This document shows positions 34,995-47,300 of a stretch of 64,000 bases of DNA, in pieces (the stretch's first letter is position 1; every line of letters begins with the position of its first letter). Location: assembly GCF_964275005.1 (NCBI RefSeq), contig NC_092698.1:28678447-28742446 (forward strand), read 5' to 3'. The stretch comes from Diadema setosum. Taxonomy: Eukaryota; Echinodermata; Echinoidea; Diadematoida; Diadematidae. The position numbers and the translations under genes are program-made. The notes beneath the pieces were generated by a model that saw only the letters and a program-made list of their open reading frames with translations, had not been told where the DNA came from and made no database searches.

Positions 34995-37900
34995 TTTAGA
35001 CGACCGAACTACAAAAGTTGTATAAGAATTTGCGCGCGAAGCGCGCCGCAAATTGTGAATTTTGACTGTTTTAATGACGTTTTAAAGTCTCAAGGAAATT
35101 TGTATTTTTGTCTGTTGCATGCAATCGCGTTACGGTATTTCATCTAGGAAATAGTAAAAACTCATTTTGCCAGGAAGTTGCAAAGTTTAATTGTGTTCGA
35201 GACTCTGCGCGCGTAGCGCGCCGCAAAATTGAGAATAGTGATTTTCCTGGTGTTGTTTTAACTTTTATTTTTTCTATTGTATACCCGCGTTAGCAGGCCT
35301 GAAGCCAGGATTTTTAAAGGAAGGGGGATTGCGTTAATTAACAAAACGGTCCTTTGATACTGTGCCGGGAGGGGTAGCGACAATTAAAAGGTGGACACCA
35401 TGCTCATACATGGACTTTCAAAATGGCCCCTAAACGAGTAATGATCATATGATTTTTTCGGGCCTTAAAAACAAGTATTCCTTAAATGTTTCCTGCACCC
35501 TAAAGAAGTACTTCATCATGATTGAACAATCTTTCCCAAATTTCGGCCTTTTTGATACCCTTTGATTTACGCTCGTACATCACACTTTCCATCTAATCCG
35601 TGAGAAAAAACGACCCCTATTACGCGTTTTCTTTAGCGAGTATGGTCACGGTGTCCACCTTTCAGTTGGAGTTTTCCATCCCATTAGATGCTGTTTGGAA
35701 GATGAAACATTCACTTTACTATACAGTATATCAGCCGTTGGTATGCGAGTTTGTCAAAAACGAAAATAGATAAGAAAATTTTTAAAACAAAATGAATTGA
35801 AAATGTGAACCATTTATATTTTGCCTCCTTGTGGTAGGATATTTCCAGCATTTCCGAACTTTCAAATAATTATTTTAGATTTAATAATATTAAAGGTAGT
35901 AGATCCGATTCGCAAACATCTCCAATATCAGTCAAATGTCATATTAACCATCATGCTAAGAAGGTTTTCTTTGTGAAATTTGGAGGTCAGTGAAATTCAA
36001 AAATTAAACATCCGTTAGCCATTGGAAGAAGTTGAGTGCAAATTCAGACCTCAGGCTTAGTGCTCAGATGTTTTCCTATTTGATTTGATCTGTCTTACTG
36101 TGCACACTAAGATACATACTGGGATGGTTATTTCTTATTTATTAAATTATAGTAGCATATTTGGTTACTAGCTGTCTCTAGGCATTTTCGAATTTGGGCT
36201 GCAAAGAGATCCACTACCTTTAAGTTAGAAGAGAGATAAGTAAATAAGGATAAAATAAAAAAAAAAAGAATGAGTTTCTTTTGTAATACTATCTGACAAA
36301 CTTTTTACTTTACCATTTTACTTCATAGCTCAGCACTTTCCATTCTCTCTCATATATACCCTCTTACCCATTACATTTAAATGAAATACAACTAAAATGA
36401 GTTTGCGTGCCTGCATAATACTCTTTGGAAATTATAAGTGAGAATGTTCTTAGGTTTTGGCTCACTTCAAAATGAGAACCAATCGAACTGTCACAACATG
36501 AGAAAATGTATAACTAATAGAGAACTGGAGTAAGACAGGCCTTTCATTTTGTTTTGTCTCTCCTGATCGTTCGTAAGAAATGCTAATTCATGACCACCTT
36601 TTCACAATTTGATTGATAATAATCTATCCCCAGGCATTATCATGCCAACATGTACTTATATATACATGTACTATCTTTGTGAGACGTAGATATATTAAAA
36701 TGTCTCAGGCAGTGGCGTATCTAGGGAAAACGGCGCCCGGGGCAAGCGCGAAAATTGCGATCCTAATTTCTGAAAAAGTGTTCAACCCAACCCCATCCCT
36801 GTAGGGACTTTAAACCAAGTGCACATGATATGCTTTTTCAAGCACTTAAAAGGGGTCTTTTGAGAGTGATTTAAATGTGATGAATTTTGATAAATTTTGG
36901 CGAGCGAGCGCAGCGAGCGAGCCGAAAATGTTTGTATTTCAGCTTACAAAACATGGAATTCTTATCATTTTTTGCTTATCAAATCTTACAATTCTAATCA
37001 AGATATAGTGACGGCCTGATAGATAACGATTTATACGTACAAACTGAGGACTTTAAAAAAATACTCTAAATTAGTACGCGCGAGTGAGCCGAATTTGTAT
37101 ATTTCCACGTCATCATCACGTTTTGTTCTTATCACTTTTTTATATATAAATTTTGGCGAGCGAGCGCAGCGAGCGAGCCGAAAATTTTTGTATTTCATCT
37201 TACAAAACATGGAACTCTTGTCATTTTTTGCTTATCAAATCTTACAATTCTAATCAAGATAATAGTGACGACCTTATAGATAACGATTTATACCAACAAA
37301 CTGAGGATTTGAAAAAAATACTCTGTTTTATAGTACGAGCGAGTGAGCCGAAATTTGTATATTTCCGCGTCATGATTACGTTTTGTTCTTATCTTTTTTG
37401 ACTTTTTTTGCGCCCCCTGTATGTTCGAAACCATTGGCGTCCTCTTGATCCAATCGTTTCAGAACGAATGAAATTGCAGCCGCTGCTCCGAGTAACATTT
37501 TCCTGCTAAATATAAAATGATATGTGTGAACACAATAGACATTGTCATTGTGTCCGCGTCTTCGTCCCTTTTTTCTTTCTTTTTTTTTTTGATAAATTTT
37601 GGCGAGCGAGCGCAGCGAGCGAGCCGAAAATTTTTGTATTTCATCTTACAAAACATGGAACTCTTGTCATTTTTTGCTTATTAAATCTTACAATTCTAAT
37701 CAAGATATGGTGACGGTCGTATAGATAACGATTTATACCAACAAACTGAGGACTTGAAAAAATACTCTAAATCGTACGAGCGAGTGAGCCGAAATTTGTA
37801 TATTTCCGCGTCATCATTACGTATTGGTCTTATCTTGTTTGATTTGTTGTTGTTTTTTTGCGCCCCTCCCGTTGGCGCCTTCTTTTGATCCAATTGGCGA

Positions 37901-38874
37901 TCGCTTCAGAACTAAAGATATTGCATTCGCTGCTCCGTGAAACATTTTGGCTGCTAAATACAAAATGACATGTGTGAATAGACATTGTCATTTTGTCCGC
38001 GTCATCATCACGTTTTGTTCTTACCTTCTTTTTTATATAAATGTTGGCTATCGAGCCGAAAATTTTGTATTTCAGCTTACAGAACAGGGAATTCTTGTGT
38101 GAACACAATAAACATGGTCATTTTGTCCGCGTCATCATGTTTTGTTTTTATCTTGTTTGATTTGGTTTTCTGCCCCCCCCCCCTTCCGGGCGAGTTTTCT
38201 TCTTCTTCTTCTTCTTTTCTTTTTTCTTTTTTTCTCTTCTTTTTCTTCGTTTTTTCTTTTTTTTTTCTTCTTCTTCTTCCTTTTTTTTTTCGTTTTTTTG
38301 CGCCCCCTAGGAGTGGCGCCCGGGGCACGTGCCCCCCTTGCCCCCCCCCCCCCCCTCCCCTAGATACGCCACTGGTCTCAGGTTTTCGATTATAGTAATT
38401 TCGAGGAAATTTCTTTAATTTTTATCATATATGTAAACTTGAGGCTATTAGATTTTCATCCACTTACCTCTGTTCCTGTGAAAAAATGCAAGTGTCAACC
38501 TCAATGTCATCCACGAATCGCACGTACTCGGGCGGCCAGTGGAAAAAAAAACACCGGTCACACGCGCCAAGGGCCATGGCATGCAATGCCAATATAATAA
38601 TAGCTCGCACAAATTGATACATAACATTTGTGTTTCTGTGCATGGGGACGATCCGATGGTTCATACAACAAAAGGGTTTCGTACAATTATTTTTAACATT
38701 GTTAAACGTACTCTTCCACATTTACGTAGCATATAATGTGTCTTTATATTTATTTGGATTGTTATCTTGGAATTGCTAAAAACCGTTATTATGAAAAAGT
38801 GGACCTTTCAGAATTTGGGGGGGGGGGGGGGTGCGTACGCACCCGACGCACCCCCCCCCCTGGCTACGGGCCTG
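34856..38874. mobile_element. 4-kb CAGGCCCGTAGCC inverted-repeat element inside Helitron copy 2
   Basis: Left end CAGGCCCGTAGCCAGG, right end CCTGGCTACGGGCCTG. GGTACG is duplicated on both sides (34850-34855 and 38875-38880), and copy 1 has one such site (GATACG near 31896). No transposase frame is visible. It contains CA/TA microsatellites (34936-34992), GCGCGC-rich patches near 35030 and 35210, an internal second terminus-like CAGGCCTGAAGCCAGG at 35297, and a nested hAT-like element. Confidence 0.75.
36710..38374. mobile_element. hAT-like non-autonomous element with 8-bp target duplication
   Basis: Ends CAGTGGCGTATCTAGG and CCTAGATACGCCACTG. GTCTCAGG is duplicated exactly at 36702-36709 and 38375-38382. 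Eight-bp duplications and CAG...CTG ends are typical of hAT transposons. No transposase. The inside is built of three to four copies of a unit starting TTTTGGCGAGCGAGCGCAGC (36895, 37151, 37598 and a degenerate one near 38040), plus a CT-rich tract and poly-C near the right end. Confidence 0.85.
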
Positions 38875-41157
38875 GGTACGTCATTTAGTTTACTCTCAAG
38901 TCGGGTATCATTGTACTCAGACTGTTCAGGACGGCTAAATATCTACTTAAATTTTGTCCTTGCCGATCGCACCCTTCCATATCAGAGTACACGCGCCGCT
39001 GTCCATTCGTTTACTGCATGGCTGCTGTAAACATGAATATTCATAAGACGAGCGGACGCGGGGGAAACCCTCGCTTTGCTGACCGCCAATTTTTGAAGTT
39101 ACAAGTGGACATCAAATGTGTGGTTCTATGGTGCATCAAACCAAGTTTTGGTGATAAAAATAAAAAAGAGGGAGCAAATGACGACAAAAATATTCCTATT
39201 TCTCCCATAACGTGGGAAAAGAAATATTAAAGAAAAAATACGAGGCCCTGAGACCCATGGATTCCCACGGGTGCCTACTTATTAAACCTAATGACTATGA
39301 TCTCCCCCTCCCCACATATGACAATGATGATTATAATGATAATATGAAAATAATAATAATGATAATAATAATAATAATAATAGTAATAATAATAATAATA
39401 ATAATGATGATGATAATGTACACCCTGAAGCAGAAGAAGGACATTAATGATTATGATAATAATGATAATAATAATGTACAGTCTGAAGCAGATAAACGGG
39501 TGATTCTATGATCCATCAAACCAAGGTTTTGTGATAAAAACAAAAAGAAGAGAGCAAACGAAGACGAAAATATTTTATTTCTCTCAGCACAATAGTAACA
39601 AAAACACTAGGGGTATATATATGAAGTAGTCCTACTCAGCACAAGATTACGTATGTTAGTGCAGGGAAGCAATTTTGGACAGTTTGCGCAGGACTGTCTT
39701 CAGAAATGCTTTTTATCAAGAGCAGAAAAATGGGGGAAACAGATTTTTACAATTCTTAACAAATTTACATTTCCGCCTCCCTTGGTTGATCATCCCTATA
39801 TTATGACTCTACTCTCTCCTCTCCCCTAAATAATGATAATAATGTTAGTAATAATAATGATAATAACAATAACAATAATACACTGAAATAATGATAATAA
39901 TACAATAGGCCAATGCAAATAAATGGGGAGGGGTGCTATGATCCATAACTTAAGAGTGGGCGGAAGAGACACAAACAGGTACTGGATTGTTTTGATGTTT
40001 AAAATGAAATAGCAATGATAATGAAGCTATTTGAAACGTCTCTCAGTCGTAGAGAAACCTTGACATGACGGAAAAAAAGATATTTACTATCCTTGAACGA
40101 TAAACTTTTTTCCTTAATTCCCTTGATTCATCCCCATGTCAATGAATAATATAAAATGATAATAACACCGAATGACTATGATCTCCCCTCCCACAAAATA
40201 ACAATAACAATAACAATAATAATAATGATAATAATAATGATAATGCTATTTATTATGATAATAAAAACAATGAACAGTATCAATGAGATAAACGGATGGT
40301 TCTAGATCCATCAAACCAAGTTTTGATTATGAAAACAGAAATGAGGGAGCAAATGCAGACGAAAATATTCTTTGTGTATTATTTTCTTCTCTCATAACGT
40401 GGTTGAAGAAATATTAAAGGAAAAATACGAAGCCCTGAGACCCGTGGATTCCCACGGGTGCCTAATACTTACAAAACCTAATGACTATGATCCCCCTCCC
40501 CAAATAACAATAATAATTATAGCAATATAACAATAGGGGCCTAATGAGAATAATAATATGATAATGATAATGATGATGTATAGTCTGAAGCAGATAAACG
40601 GATGGTTCTATGATCTATCAAACCAAGTTTTGGTGATTTAAAACAAATAGGCGGGAGCAATTGAAGACGATCAAAAATATTATATTTTTTCTCTCATAAC
40701 GTGGGAAAAGAAATAGGAATGAAAAAAAAAATGCTAGGCCTTGAGACCAGCCGTGGATTCCCTCGGGTGCCTGCATGGATACAAGAGCAGGGGGTATAAT
40801 TAATATCAAAGTCATAGTGTCAATAGTATCTCCCCATTCCGACGGGAAGAATCTGTGGGCAGAACTTCCGGAGAATCTCATAAGCGTTTTTGGTAATTTT
40901 TCCCTGAATGTTTGTTTTTGGGTTTTGTTTTGTTTTTTGTTTGTTTGTTTGTTGTTTTTTGTTGTTCTGCGGGGGTGGAAATGTGTGTGTGTTGTGGGGG
41001 GTGGTGTTCATGGGTAGAAGAGATCGAGCACAAGTAACGAAAGAATGAGAAAAAAACATTCTTTTTATTTCATCAATAAAAATGTGCAAAATCGTATCTA
41101 TGAGAAAAAAAAAAAAATAAAACCCCTCAGACCCGTGGATTTCCACGGGTGCTGCTA

Positions 41158-41158
<1 letters not shown>

Positions 41159-41193
<35 letters not shown>
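41159..41193. repeat. TA microsatellite, right flank of the Helitron dimer
   Basis: TA run starting at the last base after CTAG. Confidence 0.95.
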
Positions 41194-41196
<3 letters not shown>

Positions 41197-41301
41197 TTTT
41201 TTCCCTTTCTTGCTGCCAATTCCGTCCCGAAGTCGCCTGTCAAACAAACAAACAAAACAGTCTTTAACAATTTTGGCTGCTACTTGCCTTCCAAAATCGC
41301 T

Positions 41302-41328
41302 TGACAAGCAAGCAAGCAAGCAAGCAAG

Positions 41329-41359
<31 letters not shown>

Positions 41360-41360
41360 C
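41302..41360. repeat. CAAG and AAG microsatellites
   Basis: About five CAAG units followed by about ten GAA units. Confidence 0.95.
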
Positions 41361-41621
41361 TTCACAGTATTAGGTGCTGCTTCTCTACCAACATCGGGTG
41401 ACAAGAGAAACAAAAAAACCCAAAACAAAACAAAACAAAACAAAACAAAAAACACCCCAAAATATCAGACCCTGCATTTTTCTACAAAGAAGTAGGGAGG
41501 GGGCAAAAAGTAAAGACGGTACATTTTGTATATATTCTGCACAAACGTGCCCCCCCCCCCCCCCCTTGGGCCCTTAAACCGCCCACCTTTACAATACCTC
41601 AGATTTAGCAAGCACATGAAG

Positions 41622-41631
41622 GAAGGAAGGA

Positions 41632-41679
<48 letters not shown>

Positions 41680-41700
41680 AAAAAAAAAGAAAGAAAAACA
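41622..41700. repeat. GAAA microsatellite
   Basis: About 14 GAAA units ending in poly-A. Confidence 0.95.
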
Positions 41701-41815
41701 TCTGTGATATAGATTTATTCGTAACAGTCTAACTGGGCTTGTAGCTGCACCGTCAATCAACATTTTAATAGACAACTATACGATCACCTAATTATCAACA
41801 AAATAAACATACTGT

Positions 41816-42022
41816 TGAGGCCCGTAGCTAGGATTTTTAAGGGGTTGGGGGGGGGGGCGGTGAATGCGTATAATGGGTCGAGAAAATGGACCTTTGATTA
41901 CTGCGGCCCATTTTTTTTTTTTGGGGGGGGGGAGGGAGGGAGGGTCAAGGGCCAATTGTAACCCCCACGTTTGATGGCATACCATTTTAGTTACAAAATT
42001 TTCACTCCCCCCCCCCCCATCA
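41816..42022. mobile_element. Fragment of the GGCCCGTAGCC family
   Basis: GAGGCCCGTAGCTAGGATTTTT followed by poly-G and GGACCTTTGAT matches the left end of the 34856 element. No right end is found, so it is truncated. Confidence 0.55.
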
Positions 42023-42742
42023 AAAAGGATGAAAAATGAATATTCAGGTGATGTGAATAGCTTAATCGTTTTGTCTGTCGCTCCTTGATCTGCGTGTGTG
42101 TCTGTCTCTCACTGTGCAGTGAAGTTTATGGAGGTGGAACAAAAGGGGAGGATGTAGAAAGGCTAGGGGTGTCCCCCTTTCACACGAGGGAGTTTCGCAA
42201 GTTTAGAATTGAAATTGAATGATCAGGTGCACTTAGATGGAATTTTTACAAATTTTCAGTCAAAATGTAAGAAAATTAATATTAAGAGACAATGTGAATG
42301 GAACAATAAAATAGTCACCTCTCGATCGTGTAATAATCTTGAAGTTAATGGAGGAGCGAGAACAATTTGAACGGCTAAATCGTGGCATCTGTCACCTCTT
42401 GATTCTCTGATTGCGTCTTTTCACTACGTATAGGGCCTACTATAGTTTGTGGAGGTGAATTCGATACTTTTAAGGAATCTGCTTTTTTGATAGAAAATTG
42501 ACCAAATATTTCACCCAAAAGCTTAAAGTGTGGGCCAGATCGTTGAATGTCAATTCTAAAAATGCGAAAGCTTCCTTTGTGTCGATTCTCACGCCTCCAG
42601 GCCTGCCATATAAGACACAGCGAGAAGGCCCTGTCAAAATGCTACTGGAGACTAGCTGGCTAGGTCTCCGAGGAGTAGTGAGAGAATCGAACATACAAGT
42701 GTATTCGATTTTGTTTTTCCGGAGACTTTTTCCAGTCTCCAG

Positions 42743-42909
42743 CAGGGCCCCATTTCATAAAAGATGTTAGGATGGCAACTCTTGGTGGAATGACAACTTC
42801 CAATAGCAATTGGAACAGCCAATCAGGAAGCTGGATTCTTGTCGTTACTATGACAATTGTTATTCCAGCAAGAGTTGCTATCATATCAACTTTTTATGAA
42901 ATGGCCCTG
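42743..42909. mobile_element. Small MITE with CAGGGCCCCATTTCATAAAAG ends
   Basis: The left end CAGGGCCCCATTTCATAAAA is inverted at the right as TTTTTATGAAATGGCCCTG. The interior also pairs (GGCAACTCTTG with CAAGAGTTGC). About 167 bp, non-coding. Confidence 0.75.
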
Positions 42910-43364
42910 ATCTTCGAGATGTCCCCGCGACGTATCCGCGACCTTGCGAAGAATCGCATCGCCATTCGTTCTTTCCAAGAACAGTAAGGAGATGGAATTC
43001 CTTGTCGTCCGAAATTGTTGCAGAGCCATCTTTGTGAGCATTCCGTAACCGACAAACGGTTGATCACAGTGGCTTGTCATTTTCTTCAAATTTATCATGT
43101 GCTTGTAAATATCTGTAAATAAACTGTTTATGTAAATAAAACAGTCTGCAAGAATCTTCAGCCTATTGAAGAAGAAGAAGACGTCATGGCGACCAATTCC
43201 ACGAGACGCGACTTCCATGTTAAGGCATCACAATCACATGTCCCAAATCTGAAACAGCTGGTAGGCCTATCGCCTAGACTATTAAAAAAAATAATTTTGT
43301 CGGACATTGTGAAGATGTTACACATTTTTGTATATTTGAGATAGAGTTCATGTATTAAAGAGGT

Positions 43365-43515
43365 GTCATGGTATATAATTTAGTTGAGATGGGGATTCAG
43401 ATTTTAACATTTTGCGAGAAAATTGGAAACCACTTTTAAACTAGTAAAGAACATACAATTCTGTAAGAGGAATTCAAAATTTATCTGATGAATTAGCTTT
43501 AAATGAAATGGCATG
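43365..43515. mobile_element. Left half of foldback family B
   Basis: GAGATGGGGATTCAGATTTTAACATT and AAGAGGAATTCAAAATTTATCTGATGAA blocks match the left halves at 25014 and 56639; the right half is absent. Confidence 0.5.
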
Positions 43516-44247
43516 GTTGTTGTTGTTTTTTTTTTTAAAGAATAAACTTCAATCAATGGATATTGATGTTTAAAGTTGGATCGAATGAATGTTGAAAAGA
43601 AAGTATCTTTGGGCTATAGTGATTTAGTTAATAAAATCTATAATGTAATGAAGGAATGAAATTAAAAAGAGAATGAGGGATTAGTAGTGTAAAAATTGTA
43701 TAAAAAAAAAGAGATGTGTATATGGATTGTGAAAAAATGTATCAGAGTGTATCAAAATGTATTAAATTGATGTTATGTTTCGGTATAGATTTTGTTTGCA
43801 TTGATGATTATGATTATGAAATTGGTGTACAGAGTTTTGCATAAATTTGTTTGTACATCGTGCTTCCCATTGATGAAGAATAAAATATTCTTAAAAAAAA
43901 GATGTTGCTTCTGGATGACTTTAGGAAATTAATACAAAAGAGTAATTATAAATATGACAATAAAACAAGAATCAGCATAATTCTCTTTGGGCAAAACGAA
44001 CCTAGCACGCACACTCACACAGCGCTACAACTAGCGCGCATACAGAACTTGATTGGATATCCGATTAGTAAAGATCCGATCCGATTCGATTCGTGGTCCG
44101 GTGTGGCAGATGTACCACGATCACGATTCACGAATACTGTACTGTACGCTACCGGTACTGCATTGTTGGGAGTTCCACAAGAGTCTGGATATTAGTGATA
44201 TTGATTTACGGTTTCTTGCTATTTGCACAAGGATAGTAAAAGAAAAA

Positions 44248-44345
44248 ATGGCAAACCTTCACACAATAAGTGAAGATTCTCAGTTTCAACCGAAGGTTGC
44301 AAGTGCTGGTTCGAAATTAGTGGTCGTTGATTTCAATGCGTCATG
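44248..44345 (+). CDS. TXNL1: TXNL1 exon 1
   Basis: AAAAAATGG start; 32 codons plus two bases up to the active-site Trp; donor TCATG/GTAAGT, phase 2. Confidence 0.95.
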
Positions 44346-47300
44346 GTAAGTTTGTTAGTCCCATACCTTACATATTTTGTAAGTTGAGGAGCGTCGTTAC
44401 TGTTCCTCACCCAGTCAGCAAAACATAAACAGTGATCATACAATCTGAATTCTAACATTTGAATTTGTCAAAGGAGCTCTATACATTGGCTGTAGTGCAT
44501 AATAATAGGTTTTATCACATAGAGCACATATGAAATTCCTTTAGACAAACGTTAGAATGCAGTTTTATTTTGTTAGAACCCTATAAGACCAAGTCAGTTC
44601 GGGAAACCCACTCACAAGGGGGGCCCCTCCTTATAAGTAACCCGTCCCCCTTATAAGTAACCCCGTCCCCCTTATAAGTAACCCTCGGGGCACCCCTTAT
44701 AAGGAGTCTCCACGCTTTTTTGCAATGCAACGCGAAAATGAAAGGACTGCGGCAATTCGCTTGATTATGTCCATAAACGTGATAAAGCTTCACAAGTTTC
44801 CTAGTTACTCACGAAATTTGAGCAAAATCGGTTCGAGGCATCATATCTAAAACCATGGATTTAAATGCGATGTCAAACGACCCATGCGAATGCTGAAATG
44901 CGAGCGATTACTGGCGTGAGTGTCGCCAGGCTCGGCGGTGCGGCAATGCTCGAGTGCAGACGTGCCGACTGAGTACGGAGACTTTCGTTCATTCAGCAGG
45001 TGGCTTTATAGCTGAAAGCCACCTGAATGAACGAAAGTCTCCGTACTCAGTCGCCACGTCTGCACTCAAGCATTGCCGCGCCGCCGCGCCTGGCGACACT
45101 CACGCCAGTAATCGCTCGCATTTCAGCATTCGCATGGGTCGTTTGACATCGCATTTAAATCCATGATTTTAGATATGATGCCTCTAGCCCGACCAGACAC
45201 TGTTACGCTATGAGAAAACAGCGTCTGACGAGCACGGCATGCAGCCTCGAAGTGAGGAACCTCAACACAACTACAAAACTTAGGAACATGTATACTTTTC
45301 TCCTTTAAACAGAATACTTTACTCACGTTAAATGCATGTTTCTATTACAGAAGAATAGTTCGCCACACTGGGTCCGTGGAGACCACTTGCGATAAGTCCG
45401 TGGAACAAATAAATGACACTTTCTGGCGCAATTCCTGACCGTCGGGCTTCGTCGTTGCAGGATTCAAAATGGCGCCTTGACTTATGCGCATGCGTGACCG
45501 GATGTGCTCCAGAGCGAGCGCGTGTGCGTTGAAAGTGTCGAACAAACCTTGGCGTCTGCTACACAATAACCGTGGTATGGAGCTCAATGTTCCTCGCCCG
45601 ACCAGACGCCAGCCGCCGCCAAGCCCAGTACAGTTTATAGCTATATACTAGTAACCGTGCGTACGCTGCTTGAGTGTAGCAGCACGGTCGACAGCGCGAC
45701 CTTTTGAAAGGGCATTCACATCATGTGACCACCCGATATCTAAGCTTGGCCTGGCGTGAAAGATTGTGTACGGTGTGGACATGCTGGATATGATGATCAA
45801 TTTCGGTAAGTTTCATTACGTACATTTGAATATATATAGCATCAGATGTAGAGTAAATATTGAAGAGTATACTCGATGAGTTTGAGGTGACAAAAATGAT
45901 CGTAAGTATCAAAAGTCAAAGCTATCGTGATACGATTACGTCGCTCTCCTAGTGATTGGTGGTCGCGCGCGTACAGCCCTGTCGCGACGTACCATGTACA
46001 GCGACTGGGCTGTGTATAGTTATGATGCCTCGAACCGATTTTGCTCAAATTTCGTGAGTAACTAGGAAACTTGTGAAGCTTTATGGACGTAATCAAGCGA
46101 ATTGCCGCAGTCCTTTCATTTTCGCGTTGCATTGCAAAAAAGCGTGGAGACTCCTTATAAGGGGTGCCCCGGGGGTTACTTATAAGGGGGACGGGGTTAC
46201 TTATAAGGGGGACGGGTTACTTATAAGGAGGGGCCCCCCTTGTGAGTGGGTTTCCCGAACTGAAGTGTGACCACGCATTTTTGTTGTTGTTGTTGCTTAC
46301 AATACATTGGGGTGAGAGCACCAGTAAATTAGATAATCTATTCGGTCAGCTACCGGTGATGGTATTCGGTCACTTATCACTAGTCACCAGCCTGTAAGTT
46401 CAACTGTCACAACACACGGAAATCACATCAATTCACATACTTGACTTGCACACTCATTCACAACAGAAAACTCCCTTAAATTTAAGCCCCCTCCAAAAAT
46501 CCATCCAAAATCCCAAATTTTACTGTCAAAAGTGCAGAATCGGCGCTACTTTCCAAAAACACGTGCGGATAAGGCCCAGTTTTAAGAGTAGGGGTCGCCG
46601 AAAAAGCGCTAAAAATCGACAAATAGGCCGTTCTCTTGCGGGATTTTTTGCTTATCGCAAGCTTGGAATGTGATGGTATCCTCAAAAACGCAAAGGAAAA
46701 ACAAAATTTCAGTACGGGGCCGATACAGTGTCTCAATGGACAAGGGTTGAATGCAAATGCCGAGTCCCCAGTATTCGGTCACCAACGGGCGCCACAACGT
46801 CCCCGATGTAATTTTGCGCTAACAAGGCAGCACGCGCACATATTTTTCAGCTGCCTTGAACACGCATTGACTTTGAACGCGCATATCGCGTGACGGAATA
46901 CTGGTGTTGGTGACCGTATACTGGGGAATTTTCAAGGTGATATATTTTGCGATTTTGTGAAATTCTGTGTGATATTTAACAAATTGGAAATTGAGATTAA
47001 AGAAATTTGATATATTTCACATACATTGGTGTAGTTATGATGTATGTATGTATTATTTTAATTTGAAAAATATTGCAAAAAAGCTTAAGTGACCGAATAC
47101 TGGGGATGTTACCCTACTCGTGTCTTATGAGACAGGCTTTATCAACCGAACAATGAGGTCTACAGAAAATGTGACATCCAAAACATATTCCTCAACATTT
47201 TACAGTTTTTGTATTTGAAGGAATATCTTCACACATTCTTCGACTCTTTACAATGTCTTTGGAAGTGTACATGTAGACACCATGTGTCGAAACTGAAATA

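Larger units (their letters stand above)
34170..41158 (+). mobile_element. Helitron-like element, copy 2 (interrupted)
   Basis: Begins TTATAACAGTAAAAGGCG directly after the CTAG of copy 1, lacking the first few bases of the 5' end. It ends with the same hairpin (41131-41150) and CTAG (41155-41158), then TATATA. Sequence matches copy 1 except for indels and the 4019-bp insertion at 34856-38874; removing it restores collinearity. Head-to-tail copies are a known outcome of rolling-circle transposition. Confidence 0.75.
42023..44247. other. Upstream of TXNL1, no supported gene
   Basis: Contains a small MITE (42743-42909), a half foldback (43365-43515) and an A-rich 3'-tail-like stretch (AATAAAATATTC then poly-A, 43880-43900). 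A minus-strand open frame at 42886-43218 lacks domain support. The TXNL1 promoter and 5'UTR probably lie within the last few hundred bases. Confidence 0.4.
44595..46262. mobile_element. Long-terminal-inverted-repeat element in TXNL1 intron 1
   Basis: CAGTTCGGGAAACCCACTCA at the left is inverted at the right end (to 46262), and AAGT flanks both sides (44591-44594 and 46263-46266). The arms are about 245 bp (44595-44845 with 46021-46262) and contain three tandem CCCTTATAAGTAACCC units each. Inside lies a second palindrome (44835-45184) and a copy of the ACAGCCC repeat. No transposase frame is evident. Long inverted arms resemble Mutator-type or foldback transposons, but a 4-bp duplication fits neither cleanly. 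Confidence 0.75.

Noticed and set aside
42886..43218. 110-codon minus-strand frame upstream of TXNL1, as a divergent gene
   Set aside because: Its end lies in a MITE, no domain is recognised, and no splice partner is seen.
44248..44345. GGTTCGAAATT as a tRNA B-box
   Set aside because: It is within TXNL1 exon 1, with no A-box or cloverleaf around it.
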